A DNA stretch of 64,000 bases from Clostridia bacterium UC5.1-1D2 (GCA_001304855.1 BBZN01000005.1:62001-126000); one strand, 5' to 3'. Positions 19,737 through 30,747 are shown, counted from the stretch's first letter. The notes: generated by a model not told the origin, from the letters alone. Numbers and translations are program-made.

Positions 19737-20402
19737 ATGGGAAAGAACAAAATACTGGTTATAGAGGACGAGGATTCCATCCGGGAACTGCTGGCTATGA
19801 ATCTGGAGGCGGTGGGCTATGAGGTGGATTTGGCGGTTGACGGCGTGGAGGCGGAGGAGAAGATCCGGCGGGATGAGGGAAGCTGCGACCTGGCTCTGGT
19901 GGATGTTATGCTGCCCGGGCCCGATGGTTTTGACCTTATAGAATGGCTGAATAAAAAGGAGATTCCCTGCATCTACCTCACGGCCAAGGCAGATGTGGCT
20001 TCCAAGGTGAAGGGGCTGCGCCTGGGCGCTGAAGATTACATGGTGAAGCCCTTTGAGATGATGGAGCTTTTTGCAAGAGTGGAAAATGTGCTGAAGCGCA
20101 GGAGGAAGCTGAAGGACTTCATAGAGCTGGGGGACTGCCGGATAGATTTGGCAGGCCATAAGGTATTTGAGGAGGGAAGGGAGATTTCACTGAAGCCTAT
20201 GGAATATGATCTCTTTCTTTTTCTGTGCAGGAACCAGAATGTGGCCTTTACCAGAAACCAGCTTTTGGATAAGATATGGGGCGGCGGCTACGGCGGGGAG
20301 ACAAGGACTGTGGACGTCCATGTGGCCAGCCTTCGTAAGAAGCTGAAGGCCGGTTCCAGGATACGGACCATTCCAAAGCTGGGATACCGTCTGGAGGTGT
20401 AG
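19737..20402 (+). CDS. OmpR/PhoB-family response regulator
   Basis: Intact, 221 residues. Receiver domain: acidic pair EDEDS, phospho-acceptor Asp in LALVDVMLPGPDGFD, Thr/Ala in IYLTAKAD, Lys in YMVKPFE. C-terminal winged helix: LKPMEYDLFLFLCRNQ, TRNQLLDKIWG, TRTVDVHVASLRKKL and IPKLGYRLEV. It is followed within five bases by its histidine kinase. Confidence 0.95.
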   Translation: MGKNKILVIEDEDSIRELLAMNLEAVGYEVDLAVDGVEAEEKIRRDEGSCDLALVDVMLPGPDGFDLIEWLNKKEIPCIYLTAKADVASKVKGLRLGAEDYMVKPFEMMELFARVENVLKRRRKLKDFIELGDCRIDLAGHKVFEEGREISLKPMEYDLFLFLCRNQNVAFTRNQLLDKIWGGGYGGETRTVDVHVASLRKKLKAGSRIRTIPKLGYRLEV

Positions 20403-20406
20403 GGAG

Positions 20407-21858
20407 ATGAAACTGAACTAAAAATTGATGCTGATACTCTCGGCAGGCCTTGGGGCGGGATTCCTGGCGGTCAGCACAGCTGCGGTGTGGCAGATGCGGT
20501 CCCAGAGTATTGCGGTGGCAGTGGATAATTACGGAAAGCAGATGGATTCCATCGCCTACGCCTTCTCTGAGATAGGAACCAGGGAGGAGTTTGAGAACCT
20601 GGGGGATATTGCGGCGGAGGCGTATTTGAAATATCAGTTCAGAAGGTGTTATAAGGATGGGTACGCCCTTCTCAAAGGAGACTCCTGCCTCGTAAACCTG
20701 ACGGAATATCAGGTGCTGTCCCCTTCAAAGCTGAAAGAATCCTATATGATCCAGCATCTCGGCAAACAATCGGTGCTTCTGATGAAACGGGAAATAGGCC
20801 AGTTCCCCGGGTATCAGGTGCTTATGACCCAGGATATCACTCCCTATTACCAGGAGATTCAACACCGGGCCGTTTCTCTCCTTCTGCTCTGCTGTTTTAT
20901 CTGGGCAATCACATGCGCCTGTGTATCCCTTCTGACCCACAGGGCATTAAAACCGCTGTCACGTTTGACCAGGGCGGCTGAAAAAATTGGAAACGGCAGC
21001 CTGGATGAGCGGGTGCCTGTGGAGAGCCGGGATGAGATCGGAGAGTTTGCCCGGGTTTTTAACAGGATGACTGAGAAGGTGGAAGGGCAGGTGGAGGATC
21101 TGCAGCTTTTGCTGGGGGCGTTGTCCCATGAAATCAAGACGCCTGTGACCTCGGTGATCGGGTACTCCGACAGCCTGCTCCATGTAAAGTTATCCCGGGA
21201 TCAGCAGCAGCGGGCCCTGGAACAGATTCACCATGCAGGCCTGAGGCTGGAGCGGCTTTCAGCCAAAATGCTGAATTTTCTGGGAGCCTATGAGAATGAG
21301 GAGGTTCAGTTTGAAAGCCTGTCTGTAAAAGAACTGTTGGAGGAAGGGGCGAGGGAGACGGAGGCGCTGTGGAGAGAGAAGGGGCTTAACCTTATTCTGG
21401 AGGCCGGAGGGGACCTCCGGGAGAGCCAGGGGATTTGCCGTCTGTGATGGGGGACAGGGAACTTCTTCTTACGCTTCTCTGCAATCTGATTCACAACAGT
21501 GTCAAGGCCTCGGAGCCCGGCGGAAGAATCTGGCTCACCGGAAAGGGTTGTCTTATAGCGGTCAGGGATGAGGGCTGCGGTATTCCTGAAAAGGACCTTG
21601 CCCATGTGACGGAGGCGTTTTACATGGCTGATAAATCCAGGAGCAGAAGCGAGGGCGGTTCCGGCCTGGGGCTGGCTCTCTGCGAGAGGATTGCAAGGCT
21701 TCACGGCATGAAGCTGGAGATACAAAGTCCTGTTTTCCGGGGGGAAGAAGGCGGGGGGACCGTCCGGGGCCGCCATGCTGGCCGGAGGTACTGCTGTGCT
21801 CATCCATCTGCCTGAACAGCCGCCCTCCTCATCCGTTTACAAAAGATTTACAGTTTGA
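20407..21858 (+). CDS. sensor histidine kinase (one internal stop, two frameshifts)
   Basis: Membrane kinase partner of the regulator upstream. Two transmembrane helices (LMLILSAGLGAGFLAVS and a second at about 20880-20940) flank an extracellular sensor of about 130 residues. A HAMP domain follows (RALKPLSRLTRAAEKIGNGS), then the H-box ALSHEIKTPVTSVIGYSDSL, N-box LLCNLIHNSVKAS, G1 VRDEGCGIPEKDL and G2 GGSGLGLALCERI. ATG 20407 has GGAGGT eight bases upstream but codon 5 is TAA; TTG 20425 or ATG 20428 could also start. Frames break near 21420 and near 21765; the latter restores AAMLAGGTAVLIHLPEQ and a stop at 21858. Confidence 0.88.
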
Positions 21859-21945
21859 TGAGGACTTTGCTTTGCGCCAGGGATACAATGGACCCATCAA
21901 ATGTACGCCGAGCGTATATTCAAAGAAAAAGGAGAGGAGAAAACA

Positions 21946-23288
21946 TTGAGAAGGAAACGGATGACAGGCTTTTTTCTGGCTGCGGCCCTGACTGCAATTA
22001 TAATCGGAGGCTGCGGCCCGGGGGAGGAACCTGAGGTAATCGGCGAGAAGCGGGAGCCGCAGTATCCGGGGAACAGACCCTGAGCCTGAAGGCGGCGGAC
22101 AGCCGGGCCCGGGGGCGGAAGAAGGGGTGACGGTGGGCGAACAGGTGCAGGCGCCGGAGCGTTATAAGGCGGAGCTGAAAGAGGAAGGAATGTCTTTGCG
22201 GGCGGACGCTCCGGTAACGGTGCCGGATGTTAAATCTGCGGCTCCGGGCAAGTCGCAGTCTGCAAATTTTACGGAGGAGGAGTACGGCAGAGTAAAACAG
22301 GCTCTGGCCGGAGCGCTTCAGCTGCAGTGGGGAGAGGAGACTTCGGAACATATATATCCTGTCTCTGAGGATGGAGAGAAAAGGTCTGAGGAGATTATGG
22401 GGAGCTCCACAACGGCGGTGGGAACCGCTTCTTCAGGCGCTGAATATAACCTTTCCTACCAGACTTCAAGGGAAGGGAACGCCCCGCCTCTGTCCCTGAT
22501 CTGGATGACAAATATAAAAAAGGACGGCCGCGGCACAGCCAAACCTGCCCGCATCTTTGAGATGGGGGAGACTCCAAAGGGGCAGGAACCGGGAAGGGGA
22601 AGGGAGCTTGAGGAGAAAGCAAAGGAGCTGATACAGGCTGCAGGCTTCGGGGACTATGGACTCTTGCAGGGAAGATGGAAAGAGTCCTACTACAGGCTGG
22701 GGGAAAGAGAGTGGCCGGAGATGGGATACTGGCTCATCTTTACTCCCGTGGTAGAAGGGATCAGCTGCGCTAAAAGTGAAGTGAACCTTCTGGGGAATTC
22801 TTATATAAGCGGGCCCTATATCGAGGTGGTTTATCTGGAGGACGGCGCCCTGGGACAGCTGAAAATAATCGGAAAGGAGGAGTTTTTGGGGCGGCAGGAG
22901 AATGAAAATTTTCTTCTTCCCTTTGAGGCGGTGCACCAGCTTTTTGAACAATACTGCAAGGACTTTTTCGGTTTTTCTGGCAGCAGCGCCCTGAAGGCCG
23001 GAGAGGAGCTCACAGGGCTCGTGGAGGGCTCCTCCCGGCCTGAAGGCGTTACGAAGCCGGAAATTCAGGTGGAAGTTAAAAATGTAAAATTGGAGTATGC
23101 CTATATCTAAGGGGGAGGGGACGGAAATGGATTTGATACCTGTGTGGAATTTTTACGGAAGTATCCGGCAGGCCCTTCTTTTATCCGTCAAAGAAGGAGG
23201 GGATGAGATGTACTGGACGGCAAGACAGGAGCCGGAGGGGCTGATTCTCTCCATCCGGGCGGATGACGGGCGGATACTGACAGATTGA
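21946..23288 (+). CDS. lipoprotein of unknown function (two frameshifts)
   Basis: TTG start 21946 after GGAGAGG. Signal MTGFFLAAALTAIIIGGCG with a lipobox-like IIGGC, so it is exported and lipidated. A Gly/Pro/Glu-rich linker follows, with a frameshift near 22075, then a domain opening LRADAPVTVPDVKSA. The end is restored by a shift near 23105: the neighbouring frame supplies MDLIPVWNFYGSIRQAL and LILSIRADDGRILTD. This layout resembles DUF6034-type lipoproteins next to two-component systems; I hold that name loosely. It may be an accessory sensor or a target of the kinase system. Confidence 0.65.
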
Positions 23289-23373
23289 CCGCCGGTATCT
23301 TGTGGGCCGCCGCGGGTATTTCCGCAGGGTTTGCGCTCAACAAGATCACCGCGGCTCTGAAAGCGGCAAAAGG

Positions 23374-23426
23374 AAAAAACCGGATATCTGAGGGGTTTAA
23401 TCACCTCCCGGATATCCGGTTTTTTA
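23374..23426. terminator. bidirectional terminator
   Basis: AAAAAACCGGATATC pairs with GATATCCGGTTTTTT around a 22-base loop. With A-run and T-run on both sides it can serve both the lipoprotein gene (+) and the convergent DUF305 gene (-). Confidence 0.85.
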
Positions 23427-23433
23427 TTTCTTC

Positions 23434-24220
23434 CTATTTCACCAGCTTCTCCATCTGGGCAATTTCCTTTTCCTGAAGCTCAATTATATTCTCAGCCAGT
23501 TCCCTGACCTCCTTCTCCTCCGTGTAGTCCAGAATATCCCTGGCCATATCCACAGCCATCTGATGGTGCATGATCATGCCCTCTGCAAATGCCTGGTCCA
23601 TTGTCTCCGCTCCGTCGGGATTGATGTGGTGGGACATGGAATCATCGGAGAACATTTCGCTGTATTTTTCCAGATAAGCGTCCTCGTTGGCATCATCTTT
23701 AGACCCGTCTTTCTCATATTCGCCGATGAGCCGGTTCATCTGCTTCAGCTCCTCCTTCTGGCTGTGATGATATCCTGAGCCAGAGTTTTTAATTCTTCCG
23801 AGTTTCCACCATGATTTAAATAGCTTTCCGACATCTTGACGGCAGCCTCATGGTGGGGAATCATTCCCTTTAAAAATCAATGGCCGCGCTGCCTGAACGC
23901 TCCCTGATAATCATATCTTCCATCATCGTCATCATGATGGAGTCCTGCTCTGTCAGATAACGGCTTAAAGGGTCCGTTCCCTCCGTCATATGGCCGTGGT
24001 CATTGCCGTGATCCATCTGGCTGTTTTCTGAGGCGGCGTCAAAACCCGCCTCCCGGGATCCGGACTCCTGGGCGCCTCCGGAGGTCTCCTGTGCTGACGC
24101 CGATGACGGGGACGTCTCTGAGGTCCCGTTTTTGCTGTTGCCCATGACTCCGGCTATCAGCAGAATAACGATCAGCGCCACAACGACGCCTATTAACCAC
24201 ATACGTGCATTTTTGCTCAT
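23434..24220 (-). CDS. DUF305 membrane-anchored protein (two frameshifts)
   Basis: MSKNARMWLIGVVVALIVILLIAGV gives one N-terminal membrane anchor, then a Ser/Glu-rich linker with a His-rich patch (DHGNDHGHM). Two DUF305 half-repeats follow: GMIPHHEAAVKMSESYL and GMIMHHQMAVDMARDIL, each with the conserved MIxHH. Frames break near 23875 and 23765. DUF305 is a ferritin-like four-helix fold often linked to metal handling. Here the His clusters suggest metal binding at the outer face of the membrane. Confidence 0.82.
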
Positions 24221-24435
24221 AATCTCGTTCTCCTCGCTTAAAAAATAATATTGAAAGCTATTCATAGTATTTGCAGGATGAAGTTAAATATTCCCTGTTC
24301 TCTTGCTAAAGGTCTATTCTAAGCAATAATTCCCATTAAAAGTAAAATCCTAGGAAACGATATGTAAATATGCACAAAAAGGAGGGGGAGAATTCTGCTA
24401 GTTTGACGAAAATGATTTGTTTTAATGAAAAAAGA

Positions 24436-24487
24436 TTTACAAACTATTTTATGTGTGTTACATTCTGACTAACTTGTTAAACAAGTT
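24436..24487 (+). promoter_or_regulatory. promoter and 17-bp palindromic operator of the nucleoside locus
   Basis: -35 TTTACA (24436-24441), 17-bp spacer, -10 TACATT (24459-24464). Seven bases later lies AACTTGTTAAACAAGTT (24471-24487), a perfect inverted repeat around a central A. Its position over the transcription start suggests repression, most likely by the GntR/UTRA protein encoded at 29121. Confidence 0.72.
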
Positions 24488-24541
24488 TATAAAGATGTAT
24501 AAAACTAAAACTAAAAAATGCACTATGGGAGGGAATGTAAA

Positions 24542-25615
24542 ATGAAGAACAAATTTTTTACCAGGAGATCTATGAAGCGGTTGGCGGCGGCAGTTCTCAC
24601 GGCAGGCCTGGCAGGTACGGTTCTTACAGGCTGTAAGACTTCGGAGGCCACAGGCGGTACGGCTTCCAAGGAGGCGGCTTCGGGCAAGGAGGCCCATATC
24701 GGAATCATATTTACAGAAGCCGGACTGGGAGGAAACTCCTTTAACGACCTGGCGCTGGAGGGAGTAAAAAAGGCGGCGGAGGATTACGGAATTACATATG
24801 ACCAGGTGGAACCAAAATCTGTGTCCGACGAGGAGATTATCCAGGACGAGATGGCCGCTTCAGGGGAATATGATTTGATTATCTGTGTGGGTGCGGAGCA
24901 GGTGGACGCCCTGACCAATGTGGCGACGACCTATCCGGAGCAGAAATTTGCCCTTCTGGATGCAGATTCAGATTTGGAGAATGTGGCATCCTACTCATGT
25001 AAGGAGCAGGAAGGCTCCTTCCTGGTTGGAGCCCTGGCAGTTCTTGCAAAACAGGAGGCCGCAGACAGCAAGCTGGGAGACGGAAAAACCATAGGCTTTA
25101 TCGGTGGAGTTGACAACCCCTTAATCAACCATTTTGCTGCGGGCTACAAAGCGGGAGCCCAGTACATAGACCCGGAGATTCAGGTTCTCATCGATTATGC
25201 AGGAGGCTTTAACGACCCCACCACAGCCAAGACCATTGCCAACACCTTTGTGGAAAAGGGAGCGGACGTGATTTTCCATGCGGCGGGCGCTTCGGGAATG
25301 GGTATGTTCCAGGCGGCCCAGGAGACAGGATTTGTGGCGATGGGAGTGAATCTGAACCAGAACGATATCGCCCCCGACTATATTATGGCCAGCATGCTGA
25401 AAAAACTGGACTCCTGCGCCTATCACGCAATCACCAGCATTGTGGAGGGCACCTACAACGGAGAGAACCAGGTTCTGGGCTTAAGCGACGGCGGTGTGGA
25501 CTTTACCGTGGAGAAAAGCAACATCCAGGTGTCGGAGGATATTCTGGGACAGCTGGAGGATTTAAAGCAGAAGATTATAGCAGGAGAGATAGAAGTACCG
25601 TCTGAACTGAAGTAA
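24542..25615 (+). CDS. BMP-family nucleoside-binding lipoprotein
   Basis: Intact, 357 residues. Lipobox VLTGC after a basic, hydrophobic signal. The periplasmic-binding fold is of the BMP/PnrA type: IGIIFTEAGLGGNSFNDLA, YDLIICVGAEQ, FALLDADSD, GSFLVGALAV, IGFIGGVDNPLINHFAAGY and DVIFHAAGASGMGMFQAA. BMP proteins with this transporter type bind purine nucleosides. deoD and nucleoside hydrolase in the same locus fit that substrate. Confidence 0.92.
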   Translation: MKNKFFTRRSMKRLAAAVLTAGLAGTVLTGCKTSEATGGTASKEAASGKEAHIGIIFTEAGLGGNSFNDLALEGVKKAAEDYGITYDQVEPKSVSDEEIIQDEMAASGEYDLIICVGAEQVDALTNVATTYPEQKFALLDADSDLENVASYSCKEQEGSFLVGALAVLAKQEAADSKLGDGKTIGFIGGVDNPLINHFAAGYKAGAQYIDPEIQVLIDYAGGFNDPTTAKTIANTFVEKGADVIFHAAGASGMGMFQAAQETGFVAMGVNLNQNDIAPDYIMASMLKKLDSCAYHAITSIVEGTYNGENQVLGLSDGGVDFTVEKSNIQVSEDILGQLEDLKQKIIAGEIEVPSELK

Positions 25616-25630
25616 AGACAGGAGGCAGAT

Positions 25631-27145
25631 ATGGACGCAATCAGAATGGTTGGAATAGTTAAATGTTTTGGACCTGTCCGGGCCAACGACGGCATTGATT
25701 TTACCGTACGGCGCCAGGAGATCCACTGCCTGCTGGGGGAGAACGGAACAGGTAAGAGCACCCTGATGAATATCCTGTTCGGCTTGTACCACCCGGATGC
25801 AGGAGAGATTTATATTAATGAAGAGAAGGCGGCCATCGCCAATCCAAACGACGCCTACCTGTTGGGAATCGGCATGGTTCATCAGCATTTCATGCTGGTC
25901 AACCAGCTGACGGTGCTGGAAAATATTATTCTGGGAAAAGAATCCGGCGGCTTGCTGCTAAACCGCAGGGAGAGCCGAAGAAAGGTGGAGGAGCTGTCGC
26001 AGCGGTTTGGCTTTAAGATCGACCTGGATGAGAAGGTGGCGAATCTCTCCGTGGGCATGAAGCAGAGAGTGGAGATTCTGAAAACTGTACAGGGGAGCGG
26101 ACATCATCATTCTGGACGAACCCACTGCGGTTCTGACCCCGCAGGAGGTGGAGGAGCTGTTTAAAATCCTCCGCCAGCTTAAGGAGAGCGGAAAGACCAT
26201 TGTGTTTATCACCCACAAGCTCAATGAGACGATGTCCCTGTCCGACCGGATCACAGTTATCCGCAAGGGAAAGGTGGTGTTCCGGTGCGACACCTTCGAC
26301 ACCAACGAGAAGGAGCTGGCGACTCAGATGGTGGGACGCCAGGTGGAATCCATTGTGTCGGGCAAAGAGGAGGGCAATGGACCGGTGATCCTCGAACTGG
26401 ATCAAGTGCGCTTACATAAACGGGCAGGAAGAACCGTCAGCCTTCAGGTTCATGGAGGAGAGATTCTGGGCATAGCAGGAGTGGACGGCAACGGCCAGCA
26501 GGAGCTGGAGGAGATGATAGTGGGCAACCGAAAGGTTGATGAGGGGGTCATAACCATAGACGGCATATCTGTAAATGAAATGTCCGTCAGGGCCAGGAAG
26601 GCCATGGGCCTTGGCTATATACCTTCGGACCGCCACAAGGACGCTATGGTTTCTGATTTCACCATCACCGAGAATTTCCTTCTGGGCTATCAGAACGATC
26701 CCAGGTATTCCAGAAAAGGAATCATCGATTATAAGAGCCTGGAGGAGGACGCCAAGAAGCAGGTGGAGGAATTCGAGATCAAGGTAGCGGGGGTGGACCA
26801 GAAGATCGGCCAGCTGTCAGGAGGTAACCAGCAGAAGGTGATTCTGGGCAGGGAGATCAGCCATGATCCCAAATTGATGCTGGTGGCCCAGCCGGTCAGG
26901 GGCCTGGATATCGGAGCCATTGAGCGGGTGCACAGGACATTGCTTAAGCTGAAGGAGGAGGGAAAGGCCATCCTTCTGATATCGGCGGAGCTGTCGGAGG
27001 TGATGAATTTAAGCGACCGCATCGCAGTTCTCTATGAAGGGGAGCTTAGCGCCCAGTTTAAGGCGGGAGCCTACACCAAGGAAGAAATCGGTCTGTTCAT
27101 GGCAGGAAAAAGCAGGAGGAAATGGCATATGAAATGGATTCATAA
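25631..27145 (+). CDS. nucleoside ABC transporter ATPase, tandem domains (two frameshifts)
   Basis: Two fused ATPase domains, as in RbsA/NupA-type proteins. Domain 1: Walker A GENGTGKST, Q-loop MVHQHFMLV, signature LSVGMKQRVEI, Walker B IIILDEPTAVL, H-loop FITHKL. Domain 2: degenerate Walker A GVDGNGQQE, signature LSGGNQQKVILGRE. The first shift is near 26093. The second, in an A-run near 27105, restores KQEEMAYEMDS and a stop at 27145; uncorrected, the frame runs into the permease and falsely looks like an ATPase-permease fusion. Confidence 0.9.
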
Positions 27146-28170
27146 CAAAAATACCGCGGAAGTAGGTAAGTCTCTGGCGGCAATCGCAGTTGCCCTTCTG
27201 ATCGGAGCGCTGTTCATCCTTTTGGCGGGAGAGTCTCCTGTCACAGCCTACTCCTCGCTGATAAAGGGGGCTTTGGGAACGCCCCAGTCCATTGCAAACA
27301 CAGTGAGCAAAAGCATTCCTCTGGCCTTCACCGGCCTGGCGGTAGCGCTGGGCTCCCGGTGCGGCATGTTGAATATCGGAGCTGAAGGCCAGCTCCATGC
27401 AGGAGCCATGCCTCTGTGATCACGGCCCTTACCCTGTGCTTCCTTCCGGCTCCCATCCTCCTTATTGTCAGCATACTGGCCGGCATACTGGCCGGTATGG
27501 CAGTGGGAAGCGTTCCCGGAATCTTCAGGGCCAAATTCCAGACCAACGAGGTTATTGTGGCGATTATGCTCAACTATATCTGTACGCTGTTCACATCCTG
27601 GCTGGTGAACGGGCCTTTTAAGACGGAAGGCTCCACTGCCCAGACGGAGATGCTGTCCGAGGAGATATGGTTTGGGAAGCTTCTGCCCAGAACACAGCTG
27701 ACTTCCGCCCTGTTCCTTTTAATCGCAACTGCAGTGATTCTGTATATCTTCCTTTGGAAAACCTCGGCCGGATATCAGCTGAGAGCGGTTGGGGCCAATC
27801 TTTCCGCCTCAAAGACAGCGGGAATCAGGGTCAATCTTTACCTGATTATGTCCATGACCTGAGCGGGGGAATTGCGGCAATTGCCGGAATCACGGAAATT
27901 TTCGGAAAATACCACCGCTTTATTGAAGGCTTTTCCCCGTCCTTTGGATTTACGGGAATCGCGGTGGCTATTCTGGGGAGGAACCATCCCGCAGGCGTAC
28001 TGCTGACTGCCCTGCTCTTTGGAATTATGGACATGGGTTCTCTGAGAATGAGCCGGGAAACTGCAGTGTCAACCAATATGGTAACGGTGATCCAGAGCCT
28101 TGTGATTCTTCTGGTTGCCGCGCCGGAATTAATCAAATGGAGCAGAAGGAGGGTTGATCCATGGAAATGA
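27129..28170 (+). CDS. nucleoside ABC transporter permease 1 (two frameshifts)
   Basis: BPD_transp_2 family inner-membrane subunit: IPLAFTGLAVALGSRCGMLNIGAEGQ is the family signature, followed by FQTNEVIVAIMLNYICTL, LRAVGANLSASKTAGIRV and GFTGIAVAILGRNHPAG. ATG 27129 follows AGGAGG and overlaps the ATPase end. Frames break near 27410 and near 27858. Confidence 0.9.
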
Positions 28171-29064
28171 TGAATAACTTTATCGGTCTTACGCTGCAGC
28201 TGTCTATCCCGATTATTTTGGGAGCCTTTGCGGAACCATAGCGGAGAGGGGAGGCGTAATTCTGCTGGGTGTTGAGGGAATGATGCTCATGGGCGCATTT
28301 GCAGGCGTTATAGGCTCCCAGTTTACAGGCTCCGCTCTGGGAGGCGCCCTTTTGTCTGTGGTTCTGGGAGGGGTTATGGGCTGGATTTATGCCCTGTTCT
28401 GCCTGAAGTGGAAGGCCCACCAGTCAGTGGTAGGCGTTGGGGTTAACCTCTTTGCCGGCGGCATCACCGCCGTTATGCTGAAGGCGGTGTGGAATGCAGA
28501 GGGAATGTCCGAGCCTGTGGCTTCCATCCCCAATCTGACTGTTCCGGGATTGTCCTCCATACCTGTGGTGGGAGCCTTTTTTAAGGACCAGTCGCCCTAC
28601 CTGTACCTGACCATGGTTATAGTGGCAGCGGTGTGGGTGGTATTTTACAAGACAAAATACGGGCTGCGCTACAGGGCCATCGGGGATCAGCCTATGCGGT
28701 TCAGACTGCGGGAGTGCCCGTAAACCGCTACCGCTACATTGCGATGATGGCGGCCGGAGCCATTGCAGGGTTGGGAGGCTCCTACCTGTCTATCTCCCAG
28801 AATAACCTGTTTGTGGTGGATATGGTTGCAGGCCGCGGCTTTATGGGACTTGCGGCCAATATATTCGGAGGATGGCAGCCTCTTGGCTCCATGGGGGCAG
28901 GCATGGTTTTTGCCATAGCCCAGGCGGCCAGATTTTACCTTACGGACCAGTCCATCCCTTCCCAGTTTGTGCAGATGCTGCCCTACGTGGTAACTTTGGC
29001 TGTGCTTCTGGTGGTGGGAAAGCGGGTAAAAGGGCCGGAAGCACTTGGCAAATTAGTGGATTAG
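28161..29064 (+). CDS. nucleoside ABC transporter permease 2 (two frameshifts)
   Basis: Second BPD_transp_2 subunit. MEMMNNFIGLTLQLSIPIIL, then after a shift near 28237 TIAERGGVILLGVEGMMLMG, the family signature. KWKAHQSVVGVGVNLFAGG and YRAIGDQPYAVQTAGVPVNR (second shift near 28695) follow, then GAIAGLGGSYLSI and RGFMGLAANIFGGW. ATG 28161 overlaps the end of permease 1 and has AGGAGG at 28146-28151. Confidence 0.9.
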
Positions 29065-29120
29065 TTCTATACTAGAATGAGAACTGCGCTGTATGCAGTG
29101 CGAAAGGAGCAGGCAGACCG

Positions 29121-29879
29121 TTGAAAGACACCGTGATCAAGGAAAAGAACGTAAAAATACCGCTTTATGTGACAGTTTATGAGACTATCAGCCAATGGCT
29201 GAAGGAGGGGAAATATAAGCCCGGAGACAAGCTGCCCGGAGAAAACATTCTGTCGGAACAGCTGAATGTCAGCAGGGGGACCCTGCGCCAGGCCATGCTG
29301 CTTCTGCAGGAGGACGGCTTTATCGCCAACCAGCAGGGAAGAGGAAACATCGTCCTTTCCAATCAGAACATCAGCAAGTCCGGACTGGAAAAAATCGGTA
29401 ATCCAATCGTGGATTTCTGCCTTCAGCCTGTGGACCGGGTGGAAACTGCTATCGGCTTCCAGCCGGCCACCCAGAAGCACCAGGAGGTTCTGAAGCTCAG
29501 GCCTTCCAGTATTGTGGCTGTCATTGACATCACCTACTACAGCGGGGAAATACCTGTTGGGTTCGCCATGGTCTACATGCCTTATGAGATTATGGACAAC
29601 AGCAGTGTGGATTTGGAGAACACGGATACCGTCTACCGGTTTTACACCGGCCTTTTGTCAGGGGGCGGTCTTTACAGCGATACCAAGCTGCGCATGGGCA
29701 ATGCCAGGGAACGTCTTGCCAATATTTTAAAGATTCCTGAGGGAGAACCCTTCCTTATTCTTGAGGAGGAGCTCTATTCAGAGTATGACACTCCTGTTTT
29801 ATCCCAAAAGTTATTTTTCGCACCGGAGTGCCATGAGTTTTGCATCAACAGAAAGAATGACCGGAATATGGGAATATAA
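29121..29879 (+). CDS. GntR-family regulator with UTRA domain
   Basis: Intact, TTG start 29121 after AAAGGAG. HutC-type layout: winged helix (YVTVYETISQWLKEGKYKPG, SEQLNVSRGTLRQAMLLLQ, GRGNIVL), then a UTRA ligand domain (FQPATQKHQEVLKLRPS, DITYYSGEIPVGFAMVYMP, PFLILEEELYSEYDTPVL). It sits between the nucleoside transporter and the phosphorylase and is the natural candidate for binding the palindrome at 24471. Confidence 0.9.
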   Translation: MKDTVIKEKNVKIPLYVTVYETISQWLKEGKYKPGDKLPGENILSEQLNVSRGTLRQAMLLLQEDGFIANQQGRGNIVLSNQNISKSGLEKIGNPIVDFCLQPVDRVETAIGFQPATQKHQEVLKLRPSSIVAVIDITYYSGEIPVGFAMVYMPYEIMDNSSVDLENTDTVYRFYTGLLSGGGLYSDTKLRMGNARERLANILKIPEGEPFLILEEELYSEYDTPVLSQKLFFAPECHEFCINRKNDRNMGI

Positions 29880-29885
29880 GTGTGG

Positions 29886-29952
29886 GCGGCAGTTCAGGAC
29901 AAAGGCAGAGGGGGCGGTCCGGCATAGGAGAGCCCCTGCCCTGAACTGCCGC
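29886..29952 (+). other. large perfect-ended hairpin between gntR and deoD
   Basis: GCGGCAGTTCAGG (29886-29898) and CCTGAACTGCCGC (29940-29952) are exact inverted repeats, with an inner GGCAG/GGGGC and GCCCC/TGCC pairing. No T-run follows, so it is not a standard terminator. The CAGTTCAGG ends resemble those of the dispersed elements at 42554, 43585 and 54373. Confidence 0.6.
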
Positions 29953-29982
29953 AATTATTATAAAGAAGCGGAGTAAATAATC

Positions 29983-30684
29983 ATGAAAACATTTCATATA
30001 GAAGCGGGATCAGGACAGATCGGAAAGACGGTTCTGATGCCGGGTGACCCTTGCGCGCAAATACATAGCAGAGCGCTATCTGGCGGATGTGGTGTGCTAT
30101 AGCCGGATCCGCGGCATGAATGGCTACACAGGCTATTATAAAGGAAAAAAGGTGTCCGTACAGGGCAGCGGGATGGGGATTCCATCTATGGGAATCTACT
30201 CCTATGAGCTGTTTAACCAGTTCGGCGTGGATACTATAATACGGGTGGGAACATGCGGCGCTATCAACAGGGAGGTGGAGGTGGGAAGCCTGATATTTGC
30301 AATGGGCTGCTGCACCAACTCCAATTTTCCGGCTCAGTACCATCTTCCGGGAAGTTTCGCGCCGATTGCAGATTTTGAACTTTTGGAGCAGGCGGTTCTC
30401 CAGGCCAGACAGATGGGAGTTCCCTGCCGGTAGGCAATGTTTACAGCTCCGACGTATTCTATGAGGATCTTAAGGGCGAAAAGGGGCAATGGGAAAAAAT
30501 GGGCGTTCTGGCCCAGGAGATGGAGACGCTTTCCCTCTACTGTACAGCAGCCAGAGCCGGAAAGCGGGCCCTGGGCATGCTGACGGTGGGAAGCAGCATT
30601 CACCATGACAAAGCCCTGACCAATGAGGAACGGGAGCAGAATCTGGATTCCATGATCCGCTGCGCCCTGGAGCTGGCACAGTAA
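29983..30684 (+). CDS. deoD: purine nucleoside phosphorylase DeoD (two frameshifts)
   Basis: Hexameric (PNP_UDP_1) phosphorylase. VLMPGDPLRAKYIAERYL near the start, VSVQGSGMGIPSMGIYSYEL, IRVGTCGAI, then after a shift near 30432 VGNVYSSDVFYED and the substrate-binding VLAQEMETLSLY. The first shift is near 30048 in CCTTGCGCG. It splits purine (deoxy)nucleosides to base and sugar-1-phosphate, feeding DeoB downstream. Confidence 0.92.
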
Positions 30685-30747
30685 AGGAGAGGGGCACGTA
30701 GGCGGCCAAAAGACGCCCGCCAAGTGCTCATAGCGAGGAGGAAGTGA

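Noticed and set aside
24471..24487. Palindrome as a terminator
   Set aside because: It lies after a promoter and has no T-run; operator function fits better.
26148..27419. Open frame joining ATPase and permease into one 423-residue protein
   Set aside because: A lost A near 27105 removes the ATPase stop. The permease has its own AGGAGG and ATG at 27129, and shifting one base gives a normal ATPase C-terminus.
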